Source: Clavelina lepadiformis
Taxonomy: Eukaryota > Chordata > Ascidiacea > Aplousobranchia > Clavelinidae
Length of the DNA: 64,000 nt
Assembly: GCF_947623445.1 (NCBI RefSeq)
Contig: NC_135245.1
Location: forward strand, 7,633,501-7,697,500
Reading direction: 5' to 3'
Shown: one piece after another, positions 48,301 to 59,310 of the stretch
Layout: each line of letters opens with the position of its first letter
How positions within the stretch are numbered: position 1 is the stretch's first letter
The notes under the pieces: generated by a model
What the model was told of the DNA's origin: nothing
The model's input: only the letters and a program-made list of their open reading frames with translations
Database searches by the model: none
Made by a program: the position numbers and the translations under genes

Positions 48301-51300
48301 TTTCTGTTCCTCTTTGCGGGGCAACTTGTTAAATTCTACTGTATCATAAATTTTTTGGAAGAAAATATAATTCATTATTGTACAACTTATTGTGCAACTA
48401 AAATTTTCTTAGTACTACTAGCTCTACTACTACTAGTATCGAATCTTTCAATCTTGTTTTGCCATGTCATCAGTATGCATTCTTGTCTAAAACTTCCTGG
48501 CACAGGCTTTTCTGCTAACATATCGATATAAATAATAGTAGCAAAGAAGTTAACATTAGGGATGAGACAAAACCGAAATTATTCAGGACTCGATCATGAC
48601 ATCAACATTAAATTATGTATGTCGTAAAATGCTTAAGCCACCTAGGTTACTTTTGCCCATTCTATTAAATTTAAGCATAAAATACCGCACTTAGATCTTC
48701 ACACGTTTTTATTGTTTTTAAGGCATCAACAAACTATAAACACAAGATGTCACAACTGCTATACAAACTAGGCATGTCTTTTGTACACTGTTTTTGCAAA
48801 AAGCATGCACTATTGCCGCCTCGACGCTTTACAAGTTATGTGATGTACGGCGAAAAAATATATATATAAGTTAATTTTTTCTTTATGTGCAGTATTTCTT
48901 AACTTTAAGGCAAAAAACATCATAACCACTATTTACTATGAAGTTTTAGCTGCATAAAGTTGAGTTGAACCTATCACAAAAGAACAGCCAATATTTTTTC
49001 ACTGCCACTATTTACTGAAAAAGAATGGTGTGTTCCAAGCTATTTCTCACTGTTTCTTGGTAATCTAACTAAATCTTCTTTACAGTCTAAATCTAACTTC
49101 AATCAAACCCTAAATAACTAGATACAACTTTTTGCGTGACCATTTTCCTAACCGCCTAACTTTAACAACGGAAAGAAAACTCCTAAAAAGAAAATCTCAC
49201 AGCTCATATCTAGATATTGTTTCGTAAAAAAACGTAACAATGTTGTTTACCACCAACTGCACACATTTTATAGTGAAGATAACAAATATTTTGTTGTGCA
49301 ATTAACCAAAAATACTTTCGTACAAACACTTCGTTTGCAAGAATATTTTGTCAAAATCCTGTATTTGGTAACTTGCTGAATTTGTTGTTTCGACTTTCAA
49401 TTAATTACTAAATACATGGCCGTGATCCTACCTTGCGAAACCAACGATTATAGCTTGTATGTTTTCACAAAAGCGAACATGTATGCACAGGAAAATACGC
49501 AGCAACCACAGGTGTGAACGTTATGTCATTGAAAAAACGTAGCTTACTGAAACGAACAGACAAATCTTGTTTGTTTTTAAAGATGCTTCAGTGATGAAAT
49601 GGCAATCCTGTTAACTTACTACTTAAACGATTTTGTTATTTAAAAAAAATTGTTGAAGTTTATCTACACGCGAAGACCAACGTGTGTGACTTTATCGAGT
49701 ATTAACCAATACTTGATCGAGTCCGAGTATTGAAAACATTAAACACTTCAGTAAACATTAGTCCACAGTCTCCAGACACCCCGAACCTCAATTGTCATTT
49801 GCAGGGCCCATGGAGCTTTACTATCTATATAATTGCCACAATTCCAAACAATGCTTGAAAACTTCTTCTGTGTTAATGCATTGATTTATTAGCAGATATT
49901 TTAAACAACCTTGATTGTTTAAATTTCCAGTGGTCTTTTTAGCACTTTCAAATCTACTATGCAGCAGTTAGAACATAACATGGTTTTCTTACATGTAAAA
50001 TTTTTTCTTTTTCATTGGCTTCCCAAGGAAAGTATTTAAAAACATAAAATTTTTATACAATATTTATTAAACAATATTAATCCCAATCTGGTGTAGGCAA
50101 TGTCAGGATCGATAAATTATAATGAAATGCATTTGGAACTACTCTGAGATAAAAATTTCTAAACAGTATACCATGCAGAATGAGGGAAAATAGTTTTTAT
50201 GTTGATAAACGCAAAATTTTGACTCAATTGTTACTGGTAACTAAAAACGTTTATCGGTTAATAAATTTTTTCAGTTAAATATCATGTAGGTGCAAGAATC
50301 TACATGGTATCCACAAAGTTTTCAGACATTTTATATTGATATGTACAGTAATATTTCAAATTGTCTAAAGACTTTCTGAACACTTTGAACTTTCATGCAT
50401 ACACTTCATTTTCTTAGAATGGTTATGTATCAATGATTATATTATTTTTTGTAGAAAATATATGAGAATACTAGTATGGGTGGTGCTGCAGAATTGGGCC
50501 TATCATTTGAGGAAGCAAAATCTCGCAGACAAGAACGTGCCAAGCGTTTTGCATCTCCTTTGGTTAACACTGATGAAAGTGAAAATACAACATCTGAAGA
50601 GTTAGTACAAGCAGCAAAATTTCATCTTGCTCAGTTGGAGGAATTCAATAAATCTCTTTCAGGTTCATGTTTGTATCTGTTTTCATGAAAGGACATATGC
50701 CAAATCGTTGTCTTCCATAGTACAAAATGGTAACTTGTCTGAATTATTTCCATACATGTAAAATTATTACGAATTTCTTTTGTTTTAGATGATGATGAGA
50801 ATCACATCCGACCAGAAGCTTTGCATTTAATTGGAGTGGATGCTTTAAGTACAGCAGAAATATTTGGGTAAGATAAACATTTCATGGAAAACTTGGAGCA
50901 CAGTCGTATTGATATAGAACTTTTAACAATTAATTTTCAACTCTGTGTTGCTTAGGTACTTTGGCAAAACTACTCCAAGGTTTATTGAATGGGTTAACGA
51001 TACTTCTTGCAATGTTGTCTGGAGTGAAAGCTTTTTGGCTGCAATGGCAATGGAAAAGGTTGCAGAGCCTTATGAAGAAGCAAAGGGGAAAAAACTTAAA
51101 CATGATATACATGAAAAAAGTGGGCGTCTTATTCTTAGTTGGATGTAACATACACATTGATATTGTCAACAGTCTTTTTGAAGTGCATTTTTACATTTCT
51201 GAGGCACTTGTATTGCTGCATTTCAGTTTTTGTGTTTGTTGTTAGCTACTTCAAGCCCCTCCTTTGATGATGACCTTGATCTAATGGAGGAAACTGAAGG

Positions 51301-54300
51301 TAAGACTTTTTACAAAATGCTATACTACAAAAAGTGTGGTGATCCCCAGTCCTCAATATGCACAAAAAACATTTCAAAATATTTAAATGGCCTTATTTCT
51401 TGAATTCCTGTGAGTTATTTCAGTAAAACTGTATCCAAATACAAACACTGATATATAATTTAAATGATTTGTAAATAGAAACATAAGAAGAAATTCATCA
51501 TTTACAATTTTACAAAGTTTATATTATCTAGTTTCTTTAGTTGCTGAGCTGTTTATCATTAGAAAGGTGTAACACAGTAAATAAGGTGGAAGAACACTGC
51601 ATTAGGCTATCAGTTTGAATGCAACTAATCACAATAATTTTGCCCTCTCTGTTTTTAATTATTTTTATGTACAATGTACTTGTTTTCATTCATTTGATAT
51701 TGCATTTGTTATTTAGCTTCTACTGCATTTTGATAATGCTTTTTGCTTTATTATGATATTTTATGCTTTTGCAGAAATGGAAGTTGAAGAGGAAGCGCCC
51801 AAGGTGAGAAAAAGTTACTAAGACATGTTTCTCTTATAACGTGTGATCATCGATCGGGTTAGTGTTGGGCCTGAAGATTGGTTTCATAATCACTTAATCC
51901 AAGACTTCACCAGCAGGATTAAGTTTCTTCATAATCAGGCTAAAGTCTCCATACGATAAAAAAATAATTGAACATCAAAAGTTACCTCGATTTTGATTTT
52001 TTGGCAATTTGCAATACGTTGGACAGGAGAGATATTTATTGTAATGATATTTCCAAATTTCTCAGAAGAACATAGATAAGAAGCAAGCTACCAATTTGGA
52101 TACATCTGAAGGTGATGGATCAAATTTGCCAATTAATCCACTTCGAAAATGCAGAGAGGCAATTTCTAAAAGCAATCATAAATCTGTTCTTCAAGTTCGT
52201 TTTGCTCTAGTTACTGATAAGAAGGAACTATTTGCTGCGAAAAAGAGCAAGTATTATATGAAGCATGGTAATCCACACTATGGAGGGGCTAAAGGCTTGC
52301 TAAGTTCTACATATCGGAAAAGGCAAGTACAACATGATAAAATAGGATTTTTTTTTCAGTGAATTCATGAAACTTTTAACAATATCGATGCAGATGAAAG
52401 GTAAGTCTTAATGTATTGAGTCTAAAACCTTCAGGGAACATCAATCTAATTACTGTGGCAGCGTGATTATATCGCTTTCAAGTCACAAGACATATAATTT
52501 TGAATGTATCATAGAAAGGTTTTCTAAAGCAGTAGTGTCAGAGTGCCATGGAACGTATACCAGTTTGGTGTTTGCTGACTGGGGAAAGTTAAATGCTATG
52601 ATAACTTTTTATTCAAGCAGATCGAAACTTATGTTCAGGTTACATGTTTGAGTATAGTTACCAATAGAGCAGGGGCGGGCAACTTTTTTGGTCGGCGGGC
52701 CTGATATGAGAAAATAAACTACTTGGCGGGCCGGATTCCTGAATCGATACATTAATCGTGTATTTATCCACCTATGCAAGGAATAAATCGTATTTAATGT
52801 AAACTTTAAGTTTAAAGCATAGAGACCGAAAACAGTATTTAATGAATTTATTAACAAATAATGTACTTCAATAGCTGCTGAAGTCAAAACTGAACTGCTG
52901 AACTGTCTGCGGGCCGCTCAAAATCCCGTCGCGGGCCGGGTCCGGCCCGCGGGCCGTATGTTGCCCACCCCTGCAATAGAGTATGACTTCGTCGCTAATA
53001 ACAAAACCTGTCGTAACTCGTAAGTCCAAAATCATGGTTTTGAGAAAAATGCATTTTAATGTTTTTTGTTTTAAAAGTTTTCACACCTTGTGTGTTTGTT
53101 AATGAAACGGAACAGTGTTAACATAATTTGTTATTAACTACTGACCACTAGAAGTAATCGTACGAGTTAAATTTCTCAATACTTATTTTAAGCTTTGTTT
53201 ATTCTTTGTTAAAGTAGTGCTACATGGAGTTACGACAGCTTTTCATAATTGAATTCTTCTATTTTTTATGTTTGGTGAAGTAGTTTCAACCACTAACTAA
53301 CTACTTCCTTGGAAAACCTGGGAGGTGCAACTTTGAAATGCTCCACACAAACAGAAAGTAACAAACATTTTCTTCCGACACTTTTAAGCTCTGATAAAAG
53401 GGATGATAAGGTCTTGGTATGACCAGCTTTTCACATAACCTTAGCAGATCTCCCTTCTTACTTTTAGTGACAGCTCTCCCACCTTCTTTGTTTAGCAACT
53501 TCAGCTTCAGTTCGGGCATCCTTTTGAAACGAGCATCCAGTGGACAAGTCTCTTTTTTAAGGGGCGAATTGTTGTAGCATATATTCCCTGCTTCATATTT
53601 AATAACCTGTATTTTTGAAATCTTGCATTGGCCTTTATTTGCAAATGCCTCTTGAAAGACATTTTCAATGTTAAAAATTTTGGAATTGTTTAGTTCCACA
53701 ACTATGTATTTCTGCTTCTTAGGTGCACGTTTGATAAGCATGTACCACTGTTCTGGAACAAACATTTCCACTCTTTTTGCAGCTCGTTCAATTATCGAAT
53801 GAACACAGTGATTTTCATTTTGACTGTGATCAGATCCAAAATAGTAGTGATTGATGTGAAGAATGCATTTTGCCTGATAGGCTGGAAAACTTCTAAATGA
53901 AGCCAAAATATTCCAGTTCCGATTTTGCCCAGGACAGGCATCACTAAAAAAATTTACTTCCTTAGCAGAGTTGTCGTCCCATTTTTGTAGCATATGTAGC
54001 AAGTAACTTCCCATTTCATTACTGCCTCTACCAGAAACAGACTTATTCCAAACAAAACTGGTTACTTCATCATTTGTCAAGTCACTTACTGAAACGTAAA
54101 ATGTGGAGAGCTTTCTTGCATAGTAGAATAAAGAAACTTCGGATTTTGGAGTAGGTAACGCTTTCTGAATCAAAAACTGCCGTGATTTTTCTTTTGTCTT
54201 TTTCCTGTTTCAAATTTCCTTTTATTTCTCAAATTTTTTCAGCACGTCGTCGATGTTTTTGAAATGCATCATGTTCTTCCTCCTGTTCCATAGAATTCAA

Positions 54301-57300
54301 ATTTCGATATCTATCACAAGTTTCACATCTATCCTTTTTCGGGGTGTAAAAGGCAAGATTCATGGATTGAAACACCTGACGATAAGTTGAATAGCTGAAA
54401 GGTGATTTGTGGTGTTTCTGGCATTGAGTTCTGTATACATTTTAGCCAACATCAGGTCAGAAGGCAAGTACAGTAAGTTGCTGGTAGCTCTGCAGTAGTT
54501 GCTTGGCTTAAGGGGAAAAGAAAGAATATGGTCCTTCGCTTCTTGTTTGCGGTTAGTTGGTTCCTCAGTACCTTTTTTCGCTTTACCACAAAGATCGTTC
54601 TCTATAATACCATTAGTCCATTACCAATTTTTTTGCAATGCTGTTGTCATAGTTCTTTCACTGATAGAAAGAGTATTCAAAAAAATTATTTATACACTTC
54701 AACTTCAACGTTTTCAAGACTGAAGTAATAATTAGCGTAGTATTTCTCCTAGAGGTTGAACCTGCTGATATTGTTTTATATTGCGTACATTACTCTTCAC
54801 CGTATTGATAGTGTATTGTCTTTGCTGATCGATATTTCCAAGTTACCAATACAAGGTAAATAGGACCTCTCTTAATCGTCTTCTGATATTTTCGAATAGG
54901 ATCTTAAGTGTTTGCAGTTGCAACTACCTTTCATTAATTTCACTGGAACAATTCTCCTTTTACCTTCGTAGAACAACCCTGAGTTTCTTCTGGATTTGTT
55001 TTCGGGTTGCGTGAATTCTCGTTTCCGCTCTCTTTCACGCTTTTGATGATCAGTGACATCAACATCATCGCGATTAGAATATTCGCCGTTCAGGGGTCCA
55101 TGTGGTTATTCTTCTTCCGATTCTGATAACTGAATCTTATCATGTTTTTCGTTTTTCTCAGTTTCGTCTTTAGAATCACTGCTGTACAATAACACTGGTC
55201 TACAAATTTCAACTTTTTTTTTCAGGTTTGGGTTTTGACAACTGATTGTAGCTAATTTTGGGGCGCTGAATCCGAAAATGAACTCAGATTTTCTCTATCA
55301 CATCAAGTTTTCTTTCTATCGGTGTCATTATTTTATGAAATTGACCAATTTTACCCTTTTTACAGTAAAATGTCAAATATAATTATTTTCTGACAGCTAT
55401 AAACTTTCAAACATAGAGATATTAGGAAAAGGTTCACAAATGAAATTTGGAATACCCATGATTTGGCGAGAGCAACGAAATCATGTTGACGATTGTTATT
55501 TTTGTCTTGTTAGTGTGAAAGGGTATAACAAAAAGAGTAAACATCGTTTGAAATATCCAAATCTGGATTCAGCATTGCGGCCAGTTCCTCACAGTGATGA
55601 AAAGCCACTGCCAGTATTTATATCACTTCCAGAACTACACGAAGAGGCTATTTCTTCTTCAGAAGCATCGTTTAGTGAAGGAGAAAGTGAAATTTTTCAA
55701 CCAGCACTCGAGGATCTGTCAGACAAGCCTTCCCAGTTTAATCAGATGGAATTAAATGATTTAGTGAGAGATTTGTATTTGCCTAAGCAATCGGCGGAGT
55801 TATTGGCATCAAGGCTACAGGAAAGGAAACTTCTCAAAGCTGGTACAAGCGTGACATTTTTTCGCAAACGAGAAGAACTGCTTCCATATTCCATATCTGT
55901 GTAGATTTAAAAATGGTGAACTTTTTGCTGGGGCAACAAAGTGGCTACACCAAATACCCATGTTTCCTATGCTACTGGGACAGCAGGGCCAAGGATCAGC
56001 ACTGGAAGAAAGAAGAGTGGCCTCCAAGGCTTACCTTGACACCTGGAGACAAAAATATCATACGTGATCAGTTAGTTGATATCAAAAAGATCCTCTTGCC
56101 TCCTCTTCACATCAAACTTGGTCTCATGAAACAATATGTAAAAGCTTTGGATCATGAAGGAGAGTGTTTTAAGTATATATGTTATGCTTTTCCTGGTCTC
56201 AGTGAAGAGAAAAAAAGAGCTGGGATTTTCAATGGACCACAAATCAGGCAATTGTTAAAGGATGAAAATTTTGTAAAATGAATGTTGCCATTCGAGGCTA
56301 GAGCTTGGAATGCTTTCGGTGCTGTTGTGAGAAATTTTTTGGGAAACAGAAAAGCAGAAAATTATAAAGATCTCTTAAGGGAGCTACTGCTTAGTTTTGA
56401 AGATTTGGGATGCAAGATGAGCATCAAAGTTCACTACTTGAAGAGCCATGCGGATGAGTTTCCAGAAAACCTTGGGAAAGTTAGTGAAAAACAGGGTGAA
56501 CGTTTCCACCAGGATATTAAAATTATGGAGGAACGTTATCAAGGTCGGTGGGATTGTCATATGATGGCCGACTATTGCTGGAGTTTGAAAAGAGAAATTC
56601 CAGATGCTGCTCATAAAAGAAAGTCCCTCAAAAGAGCATTTTTAAGCTTATAAGTGAAGAGTTCATATTTTATGAAAGCTCTTTTGTTGACTGTTTCTGA
56701 ACTCGCCCTGCCCAAGACCCTTTGAGTCAATCTTTATTTTGGCACTTTGCTATTTCTGTGTGTGTCTTCAGAAATTCTGCACTCCGTTGTCTATGTGCAT
56801 ATTGTGTGAACTGTAGGCTATAATTCAGATAATACCTTGTCACTGTCCTATCGACAGGTTCGTCAGCATAATGTAGCGTTTGATGTTATTATGGTTGCTC
56901 TTTTGTATGCCTATTTTTTATTCCCAAACATGAAATTTTAATAAAGACAACGCAAATTTGTGTGAATATAATATAGAATGCTTGTTTGCTAATTAAAGCT
57001 AGATTATTGCAGGTAAAACAGTGTTTATTGCATCAGAATTCCTTGTTTTGACAACAGAGGGGGGGCAAAAATTGATTTTTTTCAAAAATTAGGGATATTT
57101 CATATCTCAAAAACGTGATGTGATAGAAAAAATCTGAGTTCATTTTCGGATTCAGCGCCCCAAAATTAGCTAAAATGAGTTGTCAAAACCCAAACCTGAA
57201 ATTTTGTGTAGACCAGTGTAATAATCTTTCTGCAACTTGTTCAGCAGTTTTTCTTCGTGGCATGGTACCTGTATTGATTGAACGATTAGTCTGCAGCTTT

Positions 57301-59310
57301 CTGAGCTTGCTAGAGTGCTGTTAAAGCTGTGGTTGTTGGTTTTTATAGCCTACGTGGAAAGTCTACCAAGATCTATTTGATTTAATTTATCCAGTAAACA
57401 AGTCACATCATCAACTTGGTCAGTGGTTGCAGTATAATTCTAGGCTACCTGTCCTGCAACTTTTGGGCTATACTGTTTATGTTTGTTCCCTACTTGCTGT
57501 TGTCTTTGGTAAGCTGACTTATCAAGTAACCACGCAAAATCTCCTCCCATCTTACCAGTACTATATAAGCCTAAACAAGTAGCTGTACCGGACTATAACA
57601 TTGATGTTACAACTACAAGCTGTTGTTTCAATACCGCGCCTGTTAAGATTTCCAAGGAAGCATTGAAACCATGATAATTCAAAAAACTGTCGAAACTCTA
57701 TAAAGAGCAAATAAAAAATCTCAAAACTGTCGTATATGGGGATATACAACACTTTTAAGAAACATGAAATGGTTGTACTACACTTTTAAGAAATTCATAT
57801 CTCAAAGACTAAAGGAGCTAGAGCTACGACACTTTTCAAAAAAACGCGGAACAACTTCAAAAGTACAAAAATGGAAAATAACGATTTTGAAAATTTTTTG
57901 ACTTACAACAGTTTTTTTTATTGGCGACGACTTGTTCTCATCATTCTTTAATAATTGAGGTTTTTTTAGTGAAGTTTTTTACTGCTGAAAATCAAAGTGT
58001 AAGATGTTTGTGTTTGCAGTTTACACAGTTAAAGAGATTGTCAGTATTACTTCCGTTGTAACTATTAACTTTCTACAAATCCTTTTCAAACAGTTTAATT
58101 ACAGAAATAATGCTTTTTTCATAGATATCAAATGAAAAAAGCTATGAATGAGCTGAAAAGTATGAATGTTCCTACAAGTAAACAATATTCTGAAGAATAT
58201 TATACGAAACGGACTGCTGAAGAATCTACTAAAAATTCCAGTCAGAGAGAACAGAAAAAGACAAAGATTCAAAAAGAAGATGATCACCTTTTGTATTCAA
58301 CTGGTAAAACATATATGTTGCAAAATTTAAAAGCCAAAAACTGTCATGCAACTTTGCAGAACTGTCAAAAGTAACTTACATAATTAAGATGAAATTACAC
58401 GTTGTGTTTAAAATTTGAACTTTTTTGTTTCCAGTATTTCCTAACAGTTTAAATAACTCTCTTCTATTTAATATTTGCTTATCTATCTGATTAGTCTTGA
58501 TGTTTTGCATATTATAGCTGAAGACCTGAATAACTCAGATAAGTCATCTGGTGAAGAAAGTGATGATAGCAATAAGAAATATGGTAGTATGATAGCTGAC
58601 AGGATTTCTAGGATTGAAAAATCAGTAAGGTGTGTTGCAGCCGGTGCTTGTTTTCAAAAAAATGGTAGCAGTAATATAGTATTTTCTGTTAAGTGTTAGT
58701 AATATTTTCACTGATCACAACATAATCAATTTTCAGGCAACTAAATGTAGTATGATGAAGGTAACATCCTAAACAAGTAAATATTTCACATTTGCAGAGG
58801 TGGGATTAGTATAACAACTACGAACAAACGCATTCACTCACGTTTGGGAAAACGAAGATATGGTGATGGATACTCCAGGTAAAATTTGCCTATCCTAACG
58901 GTAAGAGTAAGACCTAACTGGAACGTACAGCTATGGAAGGTTGTTGAAAGCTTATTTTTATCATTATAGCCCACGCCCTACAGTAAGCTATTTTTAATTC
59001 TATTTGCAGGGAAAGTTCCCATGGAAACGTATTGAACCGTTTATCCAAAGATCTTCGCAGTCGGCTTGGATCAAAAAGGAATTGCGTGGATGATCAGCCA
59101 TTTTTCCATAGGGAAGACTTTCATGACGAAAAGATGTCGAACAGTAAACAAAGCGAAATTCATAAAAGGCTGGGTACTGATAGTAACAGAAATTCTTCGC
59201 CAATGGATTCCGGTAGAGGAATTATGAAGTCTGCCGTGCAGAAACCAAGACGAGAGATGAAGAAGTATAGTCCTCCACCTTGGTCTGATGAAAGCGAAGA
59301 GTCGACTTAA
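45360..59310 (+). CDS. NCBP3: Nuclear cap-binding protein subunit 3
   Basis: NCBP3 (C17orf85/ELG) binds capped mRNA together with NCBP1 and the exon-junction and TREX machinery in the nucleus. Eleven exons join in phase to 1698 nt (565 aa): 45360-45578, 50455-50662, 50789-50867, 50956-51144, 51256-51299, 51775-51803, 52066-52322, 58125-58303, 58518-58629, 58798-58878, 59010-59310. Matching segments are QERAKRF before an RRM-like fold, GVDALSTAEIFGYFGK, DTSCNVVW, DKKELFAAKKSKYYMKHG, GNPHYGGAKGLLS, and C-terminal RLGKR/SRLGS repeats. The human WLDD motif is WVND here. The N-terminal acidic region and the Ser/Glu-rich C-terminus are low complexity, as in relatives, though shorter. Exon 5 has two AG acceptors 10 nt apart; only the second keeps the frame. 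Intron 7 starts with GC (GCAAGT) and is 5.8 kb with nested transposons. Confidence 0.9.
46461..47075. mobile_element. pogo/Tigger-like MITE in NCBP3 intron 1
   Basis: The ends CAGTCAAATCCGCTTAATTC and GAATTAAGCGGATTCGACTG are inverted and flanked by TA on both sides, the target of Tc1/mariner-pogo elements. Further AATTAAGCGG blocks lie inside both ends. The 615-bp body has no transposase. Confidence 0.82.
47080..50454. other. Rest of NCBP3 intron 1
   Basis: AT-rich intron sequence. No exon, RNA gene or bounded repeat is recognised. Confidence 0.45.
52670..52973. mobile_element. hAT-like MITE, 8-bp duplication CAATAGAG
   Basis: The ends CAGGGGCGGGCAAC and TTGCCCACCCCTG are inverted, with CAATAGAG duplicated exactly at 52662-52669 and 52974-52981. 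GGCCGG-rich subterminal blocks make it much richer in GC than its surroundings. It lies in NCBP3 intron 7, before the larger transposon. Confidence 0.88.
55192..57219 (+). mobile_element. DNA transposon with LPPLHIKLGLMKQ-type protein, copy B
   Basis: Long inverted ends of about 110 bp begin ACACTGGTCTAC and end GTAGACCAGTGT; GGGGCGCTGAATCCGAAAAT is mirrored inside. AATA is duplicated at 55188-55191 and 57220-57223. The insertion split the coding sequence of a DUF7869-like transposon. The nearly intact ends suggest a younger element than copy A at 22367-24329. Confidence 0.82.
55440..56653 (+). pseudogene. Uncharacterised transposon protein, broken into three open parts
   Basis: Three consecutive open parts belong to one protein. 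Part 1 (55440-55904) has FGIPMIWREQRNHVDDCYFC, an acidic Ser-rich middle and LNDLVRDLYLPKQSAELLAS. Part 2, in another frame (about 55885-56281), runs HICVDLKMVNFLLGQQSGY, YPCFLCYWDSRAKDQHW and LPPLHIKLGLMKQYVKALD. Part 3 (56282-56653), in the frame of part 2 after a single TGA at 56279, has NLGKVSEKQGERFHQDIK and a WDCHMMADYCWSLKRE end. Compared with copy A, a segment of roughly 80-90 residues between part 1 and part 2 is missing; that deletion causes the frame change. Conserved Cys pairs (YPCFLC) and His/Asp/Glu residues (GERFHQD) are candidates for a metal site. No function is established. Confidence 0.7.

Larger units (their letters stand above)
53301..57263 (-). pseudogene. DUF7869-like transposase, split and with stops
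   Basis: The minus-strand reading starts at 57263 with MPRRKTAEQVAERLL, is broken by the inserted element at 57219-55192, resumes with YSSDSKDETEKNEKHDK in the same frame, and continues through a basic region (TDHQKRERERKREFTQ), a Cys/His segment (CQKHHKSPFSYSTYRQVF, RCETCDRYRNLNSMEQE at about 54430-54280) and a 290-codon open part (54173-53301). The last contains FFSDACPGQNRNW and NHYYFGSDHSQNENH, which resemble catalytic Asp-bearing motifs (D-x-CxGQN) of the DUF7869 group of invertebrate transposon proteins. At least two in-frame stops and one or more frameshifts stand between the parts. It is not expected to be active. Family name given from memory of the motif, so moderately sure. Confidence 0.65.
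52985..57936 (-). mobile_element. DUF7869-like DNA transposon, interrupted
   Basis: The left end (CGTCGCTAATAACAAAACC, then GTCGTAACTCGTAAG) is mirrored at the right end (about 57870-57936) over about 70 bp with substitutions. Between them the minus strand encodes a transposase-like protein starting MPRRKTAEQVAERLL at 57263 and ending at 53301. A 2028-bp element of another family (55192-57219) is inserted within that coding sequence. Without the insertion the element would be about 2.9 kb. Exact ends and target duplication are not resolved. Confidence 0.65.
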
